Source of the DNA: an uncultured Bacteroides sp.
GTDB lineage: Bacteria; Bacteroidota; Bacteroidia; Bacteroidales; Bacteroidaceae
Assembly (NCBI GenBank): GCA_900546645.1
Contig: URDR01000001.1
Coordinates: 1-64,000, forward strand
Direction of reading: 5' to 3'
Length of the DNA: 64,000 bases
Shown: one piece after another, positions 38,167-46,829 of the stretch
How the letters are laid out: each line of letters begins with the position of its first letter
Numbering within the stretch: the first letter of the stretch is position 1
Made by a program: the position numbers and the translations under genes
The notes under the pieces: generated by a model
What the model saw: the letters and a program-made list of their open reading frames with translations, nothing else
The model's database searches: none
What the model was told of the DNA's origin: nothing

Positions 38167-39093
38167 ATGAGGGAAATGGTTCTATTCGGGATATTGTCTT
38201 TATGTCTGTTTGTCTATGCGGAAAATCAGATAGGCGGGCAACGTGCAAACGGGTGGTATCACCTGACTTCCGGACAAAAGGACAGCCTTTCCGAAGAGCC
38301 GATTGTAACAGTGAAGGATTTTACCGCCCTTCGCTTGGACTCCGATTATTACGGGCAGCATATCATTGCCGGGCGAGTCAGCCGATACAAACGTGACAAG
38401 TGGGCGTACGAAACCGAGAAAGCAATCGGACGGCAGATTGCTTTTGTATTCAATGACTCGGTTATTACCTCGCCTCAAGTGAACCAGCGGATAGAAAGCG
38501 GAAGGTTCATGATAACTTCTTCTTGTCCCGATAAATTGCCCGCCATCTATGAACAACTTCGGAAGGAAAAGGCAGATTCCGTTGAGGCTCTCTTTCGGGG
38601 ATGGGAGAGAGACTCCGTCTATTACAGGCTGAGCGAAGCACAGAAAGATTCTGCCCGTATGAGTATAGACTATTGGGAGGCCAAGGCATGGGTTGACTTG
38701 GTAACCAAGCCGGAAGAACATTACTGGTATAGCATTACTGATTCGGCGGAATATTGCAGGTTGGAGCAAGCGTTGCAGAAAGAACTGGAAAAGCCTAATG
38801 TGAGTAGCCGTGCTTCTGCTTATATGCAATCGGCGGCTTATAAAGCCTACAAGCAATATCTGTGCGCTCATCCCGAATACATCAATCTGATGTTTCAAGG
38901 TTTCCTTTTCAAATGTATCAAGGGACTTTACGGCTTCCTGATAGACGATATTATACAAACCCGTTATCCTGCCGCCCCCGGTATAAGGGATTATGTTGAT
39001 AGAACAGAGAATGCTGACGACGAGCGGTGGACGGTATATGAATGGCAAAAGCAGGTCTGGCGGCTGATGAACAAGGAAAGAAGCGGCTTGTAG
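38167..39093 (+). CDS. Exported protein with SecD P1-head-like segment
   Basis: 308 residues with a short N-terminal hydrophobic segment (MVLFGILSLCLFVYA), predicted periplasmic. Residues about 75-118 (WAYETEKAIGRQIAFVFNDS, then VITSPQVNQRIESGRFMIT) follow the pattern of the SecDF P1-head domain: threonine-containing helix, conserved glycine, hydrophobic strand ending in D/N, [S/T]xP, glutamate and glycine, and an I-T strand. No SecD transmembrane part is present. The rest (about 130-308) is helical and charged, with a hydrophobic patch near LMFQGFLFKCIKGLYGFLI. Function unknown. Confidence 0.7.
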   Translation: MREMVLFGILSLCLFVYAENQIGGQRANGWYHLTSGQKDSLSEEPIVTVKDFTALRLDSDYYGQHIIAGRVSRYKRDKWAYETEKAIGRQIAFVFNDSVITSPQVNQRIESGRFMITSSCPDKLPAIYEQLRKEKADSVEALFRGWERDSVYYRLSEAQKDSARMSIDYWEAKAWVDLVTKPEEHYWYSITDSAEYCRLEQALQKELEKPNVSSRASAYMQSAAYKAYKQYLCAHPEYINLMFQGFLFKCIKGLYGFLIDDIIQTRYPAAPGIRDYVDRTENADDERWTVYEWQKQVWRLMNKERSGL

Positions 39094-39137
39094 ATAAGGT
39101 AAGATAAATGAAATAATAAATTTAAATAGAACGTGTT

Positions 39138-39821
39138 ATGAATGCAAAAAGTATTTTCGGATTGTTATTGTTGCTTCTTTGTGCTTCTTGCCAAAGAGAC
39201 GAATGTATTATTCGTGGTGTTATCACAGAAGTGGCGGATGGAGATTATATGTATCTGAGTGATTATCTTGGAAAAGAAGATCTTGATTCTGCCGAGATAA
39301 AAGGCGGTAAGTTTGAGTTCAGAATACCGCGGGCTTCTGAAGAGGATTTCTTACCTAAGGTGGTTTCCAGCTATAGCAATAAGAATACGGGGACTTCGGC
39401 AAGCGTTGCCATGGTGTTTACGCAAGATGCAGAGGTAGCGTATATCCGTACTAAGGAGCAATTTGAGGTTACCGGTTCTCCTTATAATGATTTGTTCCGA
39501 GAAGTTGGCTTGTTACCGGATTCTATTGACCGCCTTTTAGGGAAAGAGACAAACCTGCTGTTAAAAGACAAGACACTGACACCGGCTCAAAAAGATTCCA
39601 TAGGAAGCAGAATCAGTACGTTGAAGGCTGAGTATCAGGGTTGTCAGATGAGGTATATTGAAGAGAATATTGACAATGTGGTCGGTGCCTATTTGCTTTA
39701 TATTTCTGCACGCAGTATGGATGCCGGCAAACTGAAGTATTTCTTGGACAGATTGCCAGCCAAGTTTGCCGCATCGCCATACTTTGCGGAAATAAGAGAA
39801 TCCGCCGACCGGAAGAAATAA
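39138..39821 (+). CDS. DUF4369-type lipoprotein without thioredoxin domain
   Basis: A lipoprotein (ASC, Cys18) starting with the beta-sandwich typical of DUF4369 (CIIRGVITEVADGDYMYLSD, DSAEIKGGKFEF), followed by a helical region (about 115-225). In most relatives this N-terminal unit is fused to a thioredoxin-like domain with CxxC; here the protein ends before it and no CxxC is present. 227 residues. It may be a free-standing form or a truncated relative. It is convergent with the LTA-synthase-like gene, with only 12 bases between the two stops. Confidence 0.75.
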   Translation: MNAKSIFGLLLLLLCASCQRDECIIRGVITEVADGDYMYLSDYLGKEDLDSAEIKGGKFEFRIPRASEEDFLPKVVSSYSNKNTGTSASVAMVFTQDAEVAYIRTKEQFEVTGSPYNDLFREVGLLPDSIDRLLGKETNLLLKDKTLTPAQKDSIGSRISTLKAEYQGCQMRYIEENIDNVVGAYLLYISARSMDAGKLKYFLDRLPAKFAASPYFAEIRESADRKK

Positions 39822-39833
39822 AGGAAAACCAAG

Positions 39834-41654
39834 TTACCGATCTCCCAAGTCATCGTGTGCGCTTTGCAGAATGGCTTTTCCCAATTCCTGACGGCGCAGG
39901 CTGGGAGTAGGTTCATCCATCAGTACCTTTCCGGAATTATTATCCATGAGGGTTACTCCGGTACTGTCGCAGAGAGCCATGCCGTTATTGTAAGTATAGA
40001 AGGCAAACGGATAAGTATATTCTTCGCCCAATACGTTTCGGCTGAAGTTGAACTCTCGGTGGTCGATGTCCATTTGTGCCAGCAGGGTAGCAGCCATATC
40101 GGTCTGATTCATCAATTTATCAATGACCATGGGCTGTTTGACGGCTCCTCCTAACCAAATCATCGGAATATGATGGATGCGAGGGTCACTTGCAGAAGCT
40201 CCGGCTGGGTAGGCAAATCCGTGATCGGGCAGGCAGACAATCAGTAGGTCTTTCCATTGTGGAAGTTGTTTCAGACGGTCGATTAATTTGCCTAAACACG
40301 CATCGGTGAAAGCGAAAGCATTCGGGATTTTTTCTTCTAACCGATGGTAAGGCACTTCAAACGGTTCATGGCTGCTTAAAGTCAGGAAAGCTGTATGCCA
40401 AGGCTTTCCTTCAGGGCGCTGCTTGATTTGATTATATAGAAATTCACATGTAATGTCATCGTTTACTCCCCACGGATTCTGACGTTCGTTCATACTGAAG
40501 TCCACATCGGCGGTCAGCTTCTGATACCCGCTTCCCAACAAATAGCTTTTCATATTGGTAAAGTTGATATCTCCTCCATAAAGAAAATCAGTGGCATAGC
40601 CCTCGTTTACCAGTTTTCCGGCAATGGAGGGAAGGGTACGGCTCTTGGCAGGGATTTTCATGACCGAGAGCAAAGGGAAACTTTGGTAGCCGCTGAACGT
40701 ACAGATGGTACCTCGGTCGGTTCGGAAGCTGTTGGCATAACAATTGGTAAAGAATACGCCTTCTTTCGCCAGCCGCTCCAGGTTCGGACTGACACCGGGT
40801 TCACCTCCTAATGATTCCATGAATACGCCTCCATAACTCTCCATCAAGATAATCAGCAGGTTAGGCCGTTTGGTGCTCAGCAACTCTACTGTGTTTTTAC
40901 CAGAGATAGGGTACAAGCCATCAAAAAGCTTCTTTCGTTTGCTCTCTTCAAAGAAGTCAAATTGTTTGGCATAGTCTTGCGTTTTGCTCGCAGAAGAAAG
41001 CAGGCTGAATGCCGGATTAACAGCCGAATGATTCAGAAACTCATTGTTGCAGAAATATACCTGTCCTACATTCGAAGTGGACTCGGTTACACCTCCTCGG
41101 ATGATGATAAACAAGACTCCTCCCAAAAGAAGAGTCCCGATACTTCCACTGATGCGGTGCTGGGTAGCTGGCAGTACAGCGGGAGTGAGCTTGTAGAGTC
41201 CCCATGTAGTCAATACGGATAAGAGCAGAATGCTTATAATGCGGAGCAGAATAAAGCCGATGGATACACTGGCAGCCGCATTTTTAGGAGAGTCGAGATA
41301 GAAGAATACAGACGCATCGAGCTTGAATCCCCAAAACGGATAGAGAGCCATGTCGCCGATGAAAATCAAAGAAACCAGCAGACTGATCAGTACGTAATAA
41401 GCGGTCAATATCTTCCGTAGCGGAAATTGCTTTAGCCAGATACTGACCAGAACAGCTAACCAAGGAAGGGCAGTAAGGTATCCTGTGGTGGCGGCATCAA
41501 GGGTGAAGCCATGAAAAACGACACGTCCGTAGTCGGTGAATGAGATTCCTTTATCTGCGGCATCATTATAGAGCATGAACAGCGGTTTCTGTATCAGGAA
41601 GTATCCTAAGATGGCAGAAAAAAAAGAGAGGAGGTAAGCTATTCTTTTTTTCAT
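39834..41654 (-). CDS. LTA-synthase/sulfatase-superfamily membrane phosphotransferase
   Basis: Alkaline-phosphatase-superfamily membrane enzyme. Five N-terminal transmembrane helices (about 1-190) are followed by an extracytoplasmic domain (about 255-590) with metal-site ESYGG, the catalytic Thr316 in RTDRGT, LYGGDINFTNM, and the DHGF and RIHHIPMIW metal segments. In Firmicutes such enzymes polymerise glycerol phosphate from phosphatidylglycerol; Gram-negative homologues transfer phosphoglycerol or similar groups to periplasmic or surface glycans. Acceptor here unknown. 606 residues is typical. It follows rnhA at 111 bases. Confidence 0.88.
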   Translation of the reverse strand: MKKRIAYLLSFFSAILGYFLIQKPLFMLYNDAADKGISFTDYGRVVFHGFTLDAATTGYLTALPWLAVLVSIWLKQFPLRKILTAYYVLISLLVSLIFIGDMALYPFWGFKLDASVFFYLDSPKNAAASVSIGFILLRIISILLLSVLTTWGLYKLTPAVLPATQHRISGSIGTLLLGGVLFIIIRGGVTESTSNVGQVYFCNNEFLNHSAVNPAFSLLSSASKTQDYAKQFDFFEESKRKKLFDGLYPISGKNTVELLSTKRPNLLIILMESYGGVFMESLGGEPGVSPNLERLAKEGVFFTNCYANSFRTDRGTICTFSGYQSFPLLSVMKIPAKSRTLPSIAGKLVNEGYATDFLYGGDINFTNMKSYLLGSGYQKLTADVDFSMNERQNPWGVNDDITCEFLYNQIKQRPEGKPWHTAFLTLSSHEPFEVPYHRLEEKIPNAFAFTDACLGKLIDRLKQLPQWKDLLIVCLPDHGFAYPAGASASDPRIHHIPMIWLGGAVKQPMVIDKLMNQTDMAATLLAQMDIDHREFNFSRNVLGEEYTYPFAFYTYNNGMALCDSTGVTLMDNNSGKVLMDEPTPSLRRQELGKAILQSAHDDLGDR

Positions 41655-41765
41655 ATTCGTTTGTTTTTATATTGCAGGCTTTCAGCTGATAGGTTGGGAA
41701 GTGGGAAAGACTTGAGTTAACCCGTATGAAAGTCTGGTCGTTTCTTAAAGGCCTAAACAACGGCT

Positions 41766-42383
41766 TTATTTTCTTCCGAAGTCGGCGGGTACTTCTCCCC
41801 ATTGGTCGGTTTCCCATTTGAGCAGCGGAGTGGTATACTTATTGGAATGCAACCATTTTTCGGCACGTTCAATCAGTTCAAACAATTTTTCTGTGCGCGG
41901 TGTTCGTTCCAGTTTGGTTTTGCATTTTTTTTGTTTGACCCAGTTTAAGGCATTCCGGCTGTCGGAATAGATAGGCATATCTAATCCCTTCTGCTTCAAT
42001 AGAGCAAGTCCATGAACAATGGCAAGGAATTCGCCGATATTGTTGGTTCCGTAAACCGGTCCGAAGTGGAAGATTTCTTGTCCGGTGAGCAGATATACGC
42101 CCCGGTATTCCATAGGTCCCGGGTTACCACTGCAAGCAGCATCTACCGCAAGGCAGTTCAGATTAAAGTTTTCAGGTAGAGCAGTAGCCGGTTTTTCTTT
42201 TTCCTCCCGGCTGAAATAGTGATGAGCAGGAGAGGCAAGTGCCTGTTCCGCTTCTTCGCGGGTGTCGAATGATTTGAAGAGAGCTCCTTTATAGTTCTTG
42301 ATTTGCAACTGGCATTCTGTCCATGAGGTATAGACTCCGGGATTGACTCCTTTCCATACGACGTAGAATTTCTGTTTTCCCAC
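41766..42383 (-). CDS. rnhA: Ribonuclease H1 with viroplasmin N-terminal domain
   Basis: Cleaves RNA in RNA-DNA hybrids (cytosol). The N-terminal viroplasmin/caulimovirus-VI-like domain (KFYVVWKGVNPGVYTSW, about 5-50) binds hybrid; the RNase H fold follows (about 70-205) with the acidic residues in AVDAACSGNPGP, NNIGEFLAIV and YSDSRNALNW. 205 residues, normal for this architecture in Bacteroidota. It follows argS across a strongly palindromic gap. Confidence 0.93.
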   Translation of the reverse strand: MGKQKFYVVWKGVNPGVYTSWTECQLQIKNYKGALFKSFDTREEAEQALASPAHHYFSREEKEKPATALPENFNLNCLAVDAACSGNPGPMEYRGVYLLTGQEIFHFGPVYGTNNIGEFLAIVHGLALLKQKGLDMPIYSDSRNALNWVKQKKCKTKLERTPRTEKLFELIERAEKWLHSNKYTTPLLKWETDQWGEVPADFGRK

Positions 42384-42423
42384 TTTCTGGTTGAGGTTTT
42401 AGTAGTTTTAAGTTGATAAGCTA

Positions 42424-42510
42424 ACAAGGCAACAAGTTGACAAGGCTATTAGATACTTTACAAAGTATTTTTAAAACCTTGTCAACTTGTCAACTGAAAC
42501 CTTGTTGCCT
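42424..42510. repeat. Competing inverted repeats between argS and rnhA
   Basis: ACAAGTTGACAAGG (42432-42445) pairs perfectly with 42477-42490. AGGCAACAAG (42427-42436) pairs perfectly with CTTGTTGCCT (42501-42510). The two left arms overlap, so the stems exclude each other, and a small hairpin (ATACTT, AAGTAT) lies inside. It could be an attenuator or only repeat-derived sequence. Confidence 0.65.
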
Positions 42511-42517
42511 GATTGGA

Positions 42518-44311
42518 TTACATTCTTTCAGGAACTTCAATACCTAACAAGCCCATGGCAAGTTTTACCACCTTGCCAACGTTCTGGCTCAAGGCAAGAC
42601 GGAACACTTTCAGTGCTTCGTTTTCTTCGCGTAAGATACTGAAGTCATGATAGAACTGGTTATATTCTTTTACCAAGTCGTAAGCATAGTTGGCAAGGAT
42701 AGACGGGTTATAGTCGCCACCAGCCTGTTTTACCACATTCGTAAAGTCTGCCAGCATTTGGATAAGTCCTTCTTCTTTCACGCTCAGTTCAATGCCCGAC
42801 GGGATGGTGGCAGGAACCGTGATACCAGCTTCGGCTGCTTTACGCAGGATAGACTGGATACGGGCGTATGTATATTGGATAAACGGACCGGTATTTCCGT
42901 TGAAGTCGATAGATTCTTTCGGGTTGAAAGTCATGTTCTTACGTGCATCTACTTTCAAGATGAAGTACTTCAAGGCTCCTAATCCTACGATACGTGCAAT
43001 ATCATCCGCTTCCTCTTGAGTCAGTCCGTCCAGTTTGCCCAATTCGTTGCTGGTTTCTTTGGCTGTTTCAATCATGGCTTCCATGAGGTCGTCGGCATCA
43101 ACAACCGTTCCTTCTCGGCTCTTCATTTTACCTTCAGGCAATTCTACCATTCCGTAAGAGAAGTGTACCAAGTCCTTACCCCATTCAAATCCTAACTTGT
43201 CTAACAGGATAGAGAGCACCTGGAAGTGGTAGTTCTGTTCGTTACCTACCACATAAATCATTTTATCGATTGGATAATCCTGGAAACGCAATTTCGCTGT
43301 ACCGATATCTTGTGTCATGTAAACAGATGTACCGTCGGCACGAAGCAATAGTTTGTGGTCGAGTCCTTCAGCCGTCAGGTCAGCCCATACCGAACCATCC
43401 TCTTTGCGGAAGAAGAATCCTTTTTCCAGACCTTCCATGACCTTTTCCTTTCCTTCCAGATAGGTTTCAGATTCATAATAAATCTTATCGAAGCTTACTC
43501 CCATCATCTTATAGGTTTCATCGAATCCGGCATATACCCAGTCGTTCATTTTTTTCCAGAGTGCGCGAACCTCGGGGTCGTTTGCCTCCCATTTACGGAG
43601 CATTTCGCGTGCTTCAAGCATCAGCGGAGACTGTGCTTCGGCTTCTTCCTTGCTCAGTCCTTTTTCCATCAGTTCAGCTACTTCTGCTTTGTAGTGCTTA
43701 TCGAAAGCCACGTAGTAATCGCCGATGAGGTGGTCGCCCTTCTTGCCTGATGATTCAGGAGTTTCTCCGTTTCCGTATTTCAGCCATGCCAGCATGGATT
43801 TGCAGATATGGATACCACGGTCGTTTACAATGTTCGTCTTCACCACCTTGTTTCCGTTGGCAGCCATCACATTAGCCAGTGCATTGCCCAACAGGTTATT
43901 GCGGACGTGACCCAAATGCAGCGGCTTGTTGGTGTTAGGAGATGAATATTCAATCATGACCAGCGGAGAGTTTTCAGTTGCTTTCTGAATACCCCACTGA
44001 GCATCAGCATGAATGCGGTTCAGTAATTCCACCCATACATCTGAAGCAATGGTGAGATTCAAGAATCCCTTGATTACGTTATAGTTTGCAATCGCCGGTT
44101 CGTTTTGTTTCAAGTATTCTCCGATTTCCAGTGCGGTCTGTTCCGGAGATTTTTTTGACATTTTCAAGAAAGGGAACACCACCAAAGTGAGGTGACCTTC
44201 AAACTCTTTCTTTGTTTTCTGAAGCTGTACCATCTTGGCAGGTACTTCTGCTCCATACAGTTCTTTCACGCCCTTCAGGACCGATTCGGTCAGTTTATCT
44301 TCTATTTTCAT
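42518..44311 (-). CDS. argS: Arginyl-tRNA synthetase
   Basis: Class I synthetase charging tRNA-Arg. The N-terminal Add-1 domain (about 1-100), HIGH-type HLGHVRNN (about 127-134), KMSK-type KMKSREG (about 367) and the C-terminal DALR anticodon-binding helices (QYTYARIQSILRKA onward) are present. 597 residues, the usual length. Essential cytosolic enzyme. Confidence 0.98.
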   Translation of the reverse strand: MKIEDKLTESVLKGVKELYGAEVPAKMVQLQKTKKEFEGHLTLVVFPFLKMSKKSPEQTALEIGEYLKQNEPAIANYNVIKGFLNLTIASDVWVELLNRIHADAQWGIQKATENSPLVMIEYSSPNTNKPLHLGHVRNNLLGNALANVMAANGNKVVKTNIVNDRGIHICKSMLAWLKYGNGETPESSGKKGDHLIGDYYVAFDKHYKAEVAELMEKGLSKEEAEAQSPLMLEAREMLRKWEANDPEVRALWKKMNDWVYAGFDETYKMMGVSFDKIYYESETYLEGKEKVMEGLEKGFFFRKEDGSVWADLTAEGLDHKLLLRADGTSVYMTQDIGTAKLRFQDYPIDKMIYVVGNEQNYHFQVLSILLDKLGFEWGKDLVHFSYGMVELPEGKMKSREGTVVDADDLMEAMIETAKETSNELGKLDGLTQEEADDIARIVGLGALKYFILKVDARKNMTFNPKESIDFNGNTGPFIQYTYARIQSILRKAAEAGITVPATIPSGIELSVKEEGLIQMLADFTNVVKQAGGDYNPSILANYAYDLVKEYNQFYHDFSILREENEALKVFRLALSQNVGKVVKLAMGLLGIEVPERM

Positions 44312-44347
44312 GTGTATGTAATTATTGTTTTTGTCAGTTTGAGTTTA

Positions 44348-44355
44348 CAAAGATA
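44348..44355 (-). promoter_or_regulatory. Candidate -7 element for argS
   Basis: Read leftward TATCTTTG, a full TAnnTTTG match, 37 bases before the argS ATG. No clear TTTG at -33. Confidence 0.5.
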
Positions 44356-44397
44356 GTGATTTTTGCTGAGGCTTTCTCTTTGCAGAGAGCCGCGATC

Positions 44398-45291
44398 TTA
44401 GTATCTTCCTAATTTTTCTTGGATGCCGTCTTGATAAGCTTTCCACAGCTTAGCAACATCTTTCAGAGAATAAGCATCTGAAAAAGGACAAGTAAACAAC
44501 GCAATAGCTATGTATCCGATTACTCCGTTAAAGCCTCTGATGTATTTCACTCCCCAGTTTCTGCCGTAATGATGGTTCAGGTAGGTGGAATTTCTTATCT
44601 GATAAAAGCGTTTCCATTTTTTCTTTTTGTTGCGCTCATTCCAGGTATCATTCGAGAAGAATTTTTCCTTATCCATCAGGGCAGAAGGAATATAAAGAAT
44701 TTTATAACCGGCCAGTACAGCCCGTAAGCAATAGTCGGTATCATCGCAAAAGATGAAAAGGTCTTTGTTGGGCAAACCTATTTTTTCAACAGCCTCTTTG
44801 CGGATGAATAATCCTTCGAAAGCAGTTCCCAAGATTTCAACAGGCTTGTTAATAACTTGCTTTTTCAGCTTCTTTTTATACATCGAAGAGAATGGATTGG
44901 TCAGATTGACAGCCTGGAAGTCGTTTGTAAAGATATTGCCTTCCATGAGTCGCCTGGGGGCAAGAATACCTACCTCTTCAGATGCGGTATGATCCAATAA
45001 GTTTGACAGGCAGTCCGGACGAGGAAAAACATCATCATCCATACACCATATCCAGTCGGCTCCTCTTTCCATAGCTTGCTGGATACCGGTATAAAATCCG
45101 CCGGAACCTCCCACATTCGCTTGGGTAATCACAATCAAATCCGTCTGTTCAGCCAGCCATTCTCTGGTATCATCCGTGCTGCCATTATTTACAACAATGA
45201 TTGCGTGGGGACTGTTCTTTCTCAGGCAGGCGATGTTTCGCTTCAGCAGCTGACTTCGGTTATAGGTAACAACTACAGCAATAACTTTCAT
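44398..45291 (-). CDS. GT2 glycosyltransferase, galactofuranosyltransferase-like
   Basis: GT-A enzyme of 297 residues. IAVVVTYNRSQLLKRNI and VVNNGSTDDTREWL form the nucleotide-binding half; WCMDDDVFP (about residue 80) is the metal-binding DDD motif typical of GlfT2/rhamnosyltransferase-like GT2 enzymes; FIFCDDTDYCLRA is the acceptor-side acidic motif. With UDP-galactopyranose mutase in the same leftward cluster, transfer of galactofuranose is a reasonable inference, though other sugars are possible. Cytosolic face of the inner membrane. Confidence 0.85.
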   Translation of the reverse strand: MKVIAVVVTYNRSQLLKRNIACLRKNSPHAIIVVNNGSTDDTREWLAEQTDLIVITQANVGGSGGFYTGIQQAMERGADWIWCMDDDVFPRPDCLSNLLDHTASEEVGILAPRRLMEGNIFTNDFQAVNLTNPFSSMYKKKLKKQVINKPVEILGTAFEGLFIRKEAVEKIGLPNKDLFIFCDDTDYCLRAVLAGYKILYIPSALMDKEKFFSNDTWNERNKKKKWKRFYQIRNSTYLNHHYGRNWGVKYIRGFNGVIGYIAIALFTCPFSDAYSLKDVAKLWKAYQDGIQEKLGRY

Positions 45292-45302
45292 GGGTTAAAA
45301 CA

Positions 45303-46055
45303 TTAATAAAGTCCGTCAATTTTTCCGGGTTGAGTGCTCCGGAATTCAACCAGCAAGCGATAGCATTCTTCAGCATCAAAGCCGCGAAGTCGTGCGTATT
45401 CTTCTGCAAAAATCCGGTGCATGTGAGGTGTTGCAGGCAGTCGTTCCAAATTCTTGCATCCGCTGCGAAGATTTATCGGACCAATAGCCATCCGGTTTAA
45501 ATCAACGATTTCGATGTCAATGCCCTGGTTTGTTTTGTGGAACAAGATGTTTCCGCGTCCGTAATCTTTATGTGCGTAACCATGGTCATGAAGAATGGCA
45601 GTGGTTCTTGCTACAGCACGTATGACTTCGTCTTCGTATTCAAATTTTTGTTTGAATAGATCCTCGTAGGTATAAGGGCATGTAGAGGCGAGTGTGACGT
45701 AGTAGCTGCGGTCGAATAAGAGACCGCTGCGCACATTCAAGTATCCGATTGGTTTCGGAGTGCCTACCCCGATGGATAAATACATTTGGGCATGGATGTA
45801 GGAGCGCTTTGCCTTTGACGGGCGGAATATCCCGTAAACAAAACGGTTGATGATATTAGGGCGGTGGAACGATTTGACAACAAAGTCGGTTCCCTTATAG
45901 CTTATTTTACGGAGTTCATTTCTTCCCTGATGAATGACAGTTCCTTCATGGTTTCTGAAACGCTCGGGTATGGAAAGGATAAACTCCTCCCATTGCTTGC
46001 AATCAGGGTGAACAACAACAGTACGATGGTTCAATACATTCATAATTTCCTGCAA
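45303..46055 (-). CDS. Kdo/WaaP-family lipopolysaccharide kinase-like protein
   Basis: Protein-kinase-like fold of 250 residues. Lys61 in FVVKSF is the likely ATP-binding lysine, HKDYGRGNILF (residues 162-172) the catalytic loop with Asp164, and IVDLNRM the metal-binding DFG-equivalent (Asp185). This loop pattern is that of the KdkA/WaaP/InaA group, which phosphorylates Kdo or heptose of the LPS inner core. The cluster with glf and two GT2 enzymes supports a role in lipooligosaccharide core assembly; Kdo 4-kinase is the leading guess. An in-frame ATG at codon 5 (MNVLNHR) is an alternative start. Confidence 0.82.
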   Translation of the reverse strand: MQEIMNVLNHRTVVVHPDCKQWEEFILSIPERFRNHEGTVIHQGRNELRKISYKGTDFVVKSFHRPNIINRFVYGIFRPSKAKRSYIHAQMYLSIGVGTPKPIGYLNVRSGLLFDRSYYVTLASTCPYTYEDLFKQKFEYEDEVIRAVARTTAILHDHGYAHKDYGRGNILFHKTNQGIDIEIVDLNRMAIGPINLRSGCKNLERLPATPHMHRIFAEEYARLRGFDAEECYRLLVEFRSTQPGKIDGLY

Positions 46056-46061
46056 ATGTTT

Positions 46062-46790
46062 TTAAATCTTATCCAGTCCTTTGGTATATTTGAGCCAGTA
46101 ATACTTTAAGGGATTTTTGTATTTCAGTTGTTTCCACGGGCGGCTTCCATGAGGGCGATGCCATACCGGAAGGGTGGTGAACAGATAGTTCTGAAAACCT
46201 TTTTTAGGCGCTTCGTGTGAAATGGTTACGTCATACCAGTTTTTGGTAGGGTCTAGCAGGTGGAAATCGAATGATTTCAGGAATTCGGGGGTGAGCAGCG
46301 AGCAGCAGAAACTGCAGTGCTTTTTCTCGGCATATATTTTCCCTTCATTTCCTTTTGCATGAAGATAAGGATAATTGATTTCTCCTGATTCATCTACTGT
46401 AACTGCGGCAGCAATGGCACAGTCTTTCCGTTCCGATGCCCCGTCGTATAGCTTCTGCAGGGTGTCTTTTTTGACAACTACATCCGATTCCACAATCAGC
46501 ATTCCTGCATCGGCCTCAATGGCTTTTTCTTGTGCTGTCTGCAGTACGAGCAGATAGTTGGGAGAGGGATGGGTCGTTAAGTCGGCCAGGTTAACCAACT
46601 GAAACCCATAAGTACGGGATGCTTCTTCCAGTTTCCGGGTATTTTCTTCAGTACTGAAGTCATTATAAACGGTATAGGTAAACGGTACGGTAATATCCGA
46701 CTCCATAATTGCCTTTATGGTTTCAAGTGTAAAGTCAATCGAGTCTTTTACCGGTGTAAGAATATGTAGACATTTCATAGGCAGTATCAT
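46062..46790 (-). CDS. GT2-like glycosyltransferase
   Basis: 242 residues with a GT-A-type N-terminal half (LHILTPVKDSIDFTLETI, YTVYNDFSTEENTRKL), an acidic VESDVVV (about residue 110) in the DxD position, and a C-terminal part with WYDVTISHEAPKKG. It starts 40 bases after glf and ends six before the kinase gene. Sugar and acceptor are unknown; probably one step of the same core-oligosaccharide pathway. The true start may be codon 5 (MKCLHILT), which starts directly at the first strand. Confidence 0.8.
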   Translation of the reverse strand: MILPMKCLHILTPVKDSIDFTLETIKAIMESDITVPFTYTVYNDFSTEENTRKLEEASRTYGFQLVNLADLTTHPSPNYLLVLQTAQEKAIEADAGMLIVESDVVVKKDTLQKLYDGASERKDCAIAAAVTVDESGEINYPYLHAKGNEGKIYAEKKHCSFCCSLLTPEFLKSFDFHLLDPTKNWYDVTISHEAPKKGFQNYLFTTLPVWHRPHGSRPWKQLKYKNPLKYYWLKYTKGLDKI

Positions 46791-46829
46791 TCTGAGTTTA
46801 TATAATAGGTGGCTTTCCCGAAAGTAGCA

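Noticed and set aside
38200..39048. 282-residue frame antisense to the SecD-head-like gene
   Set aside because: The sense frame has a signal segment, a recognisable domain and tight spacing to neighbours; the antisense frame has none.
27158..41730. Shared 12-mer GTTAACCCGTAT near 27158 and 41717 as a possible common operator
   Set aside because: Given several kilobases of intergenic DNA, one shared 12-mer is expected by chance; the two genes have no obvious link.
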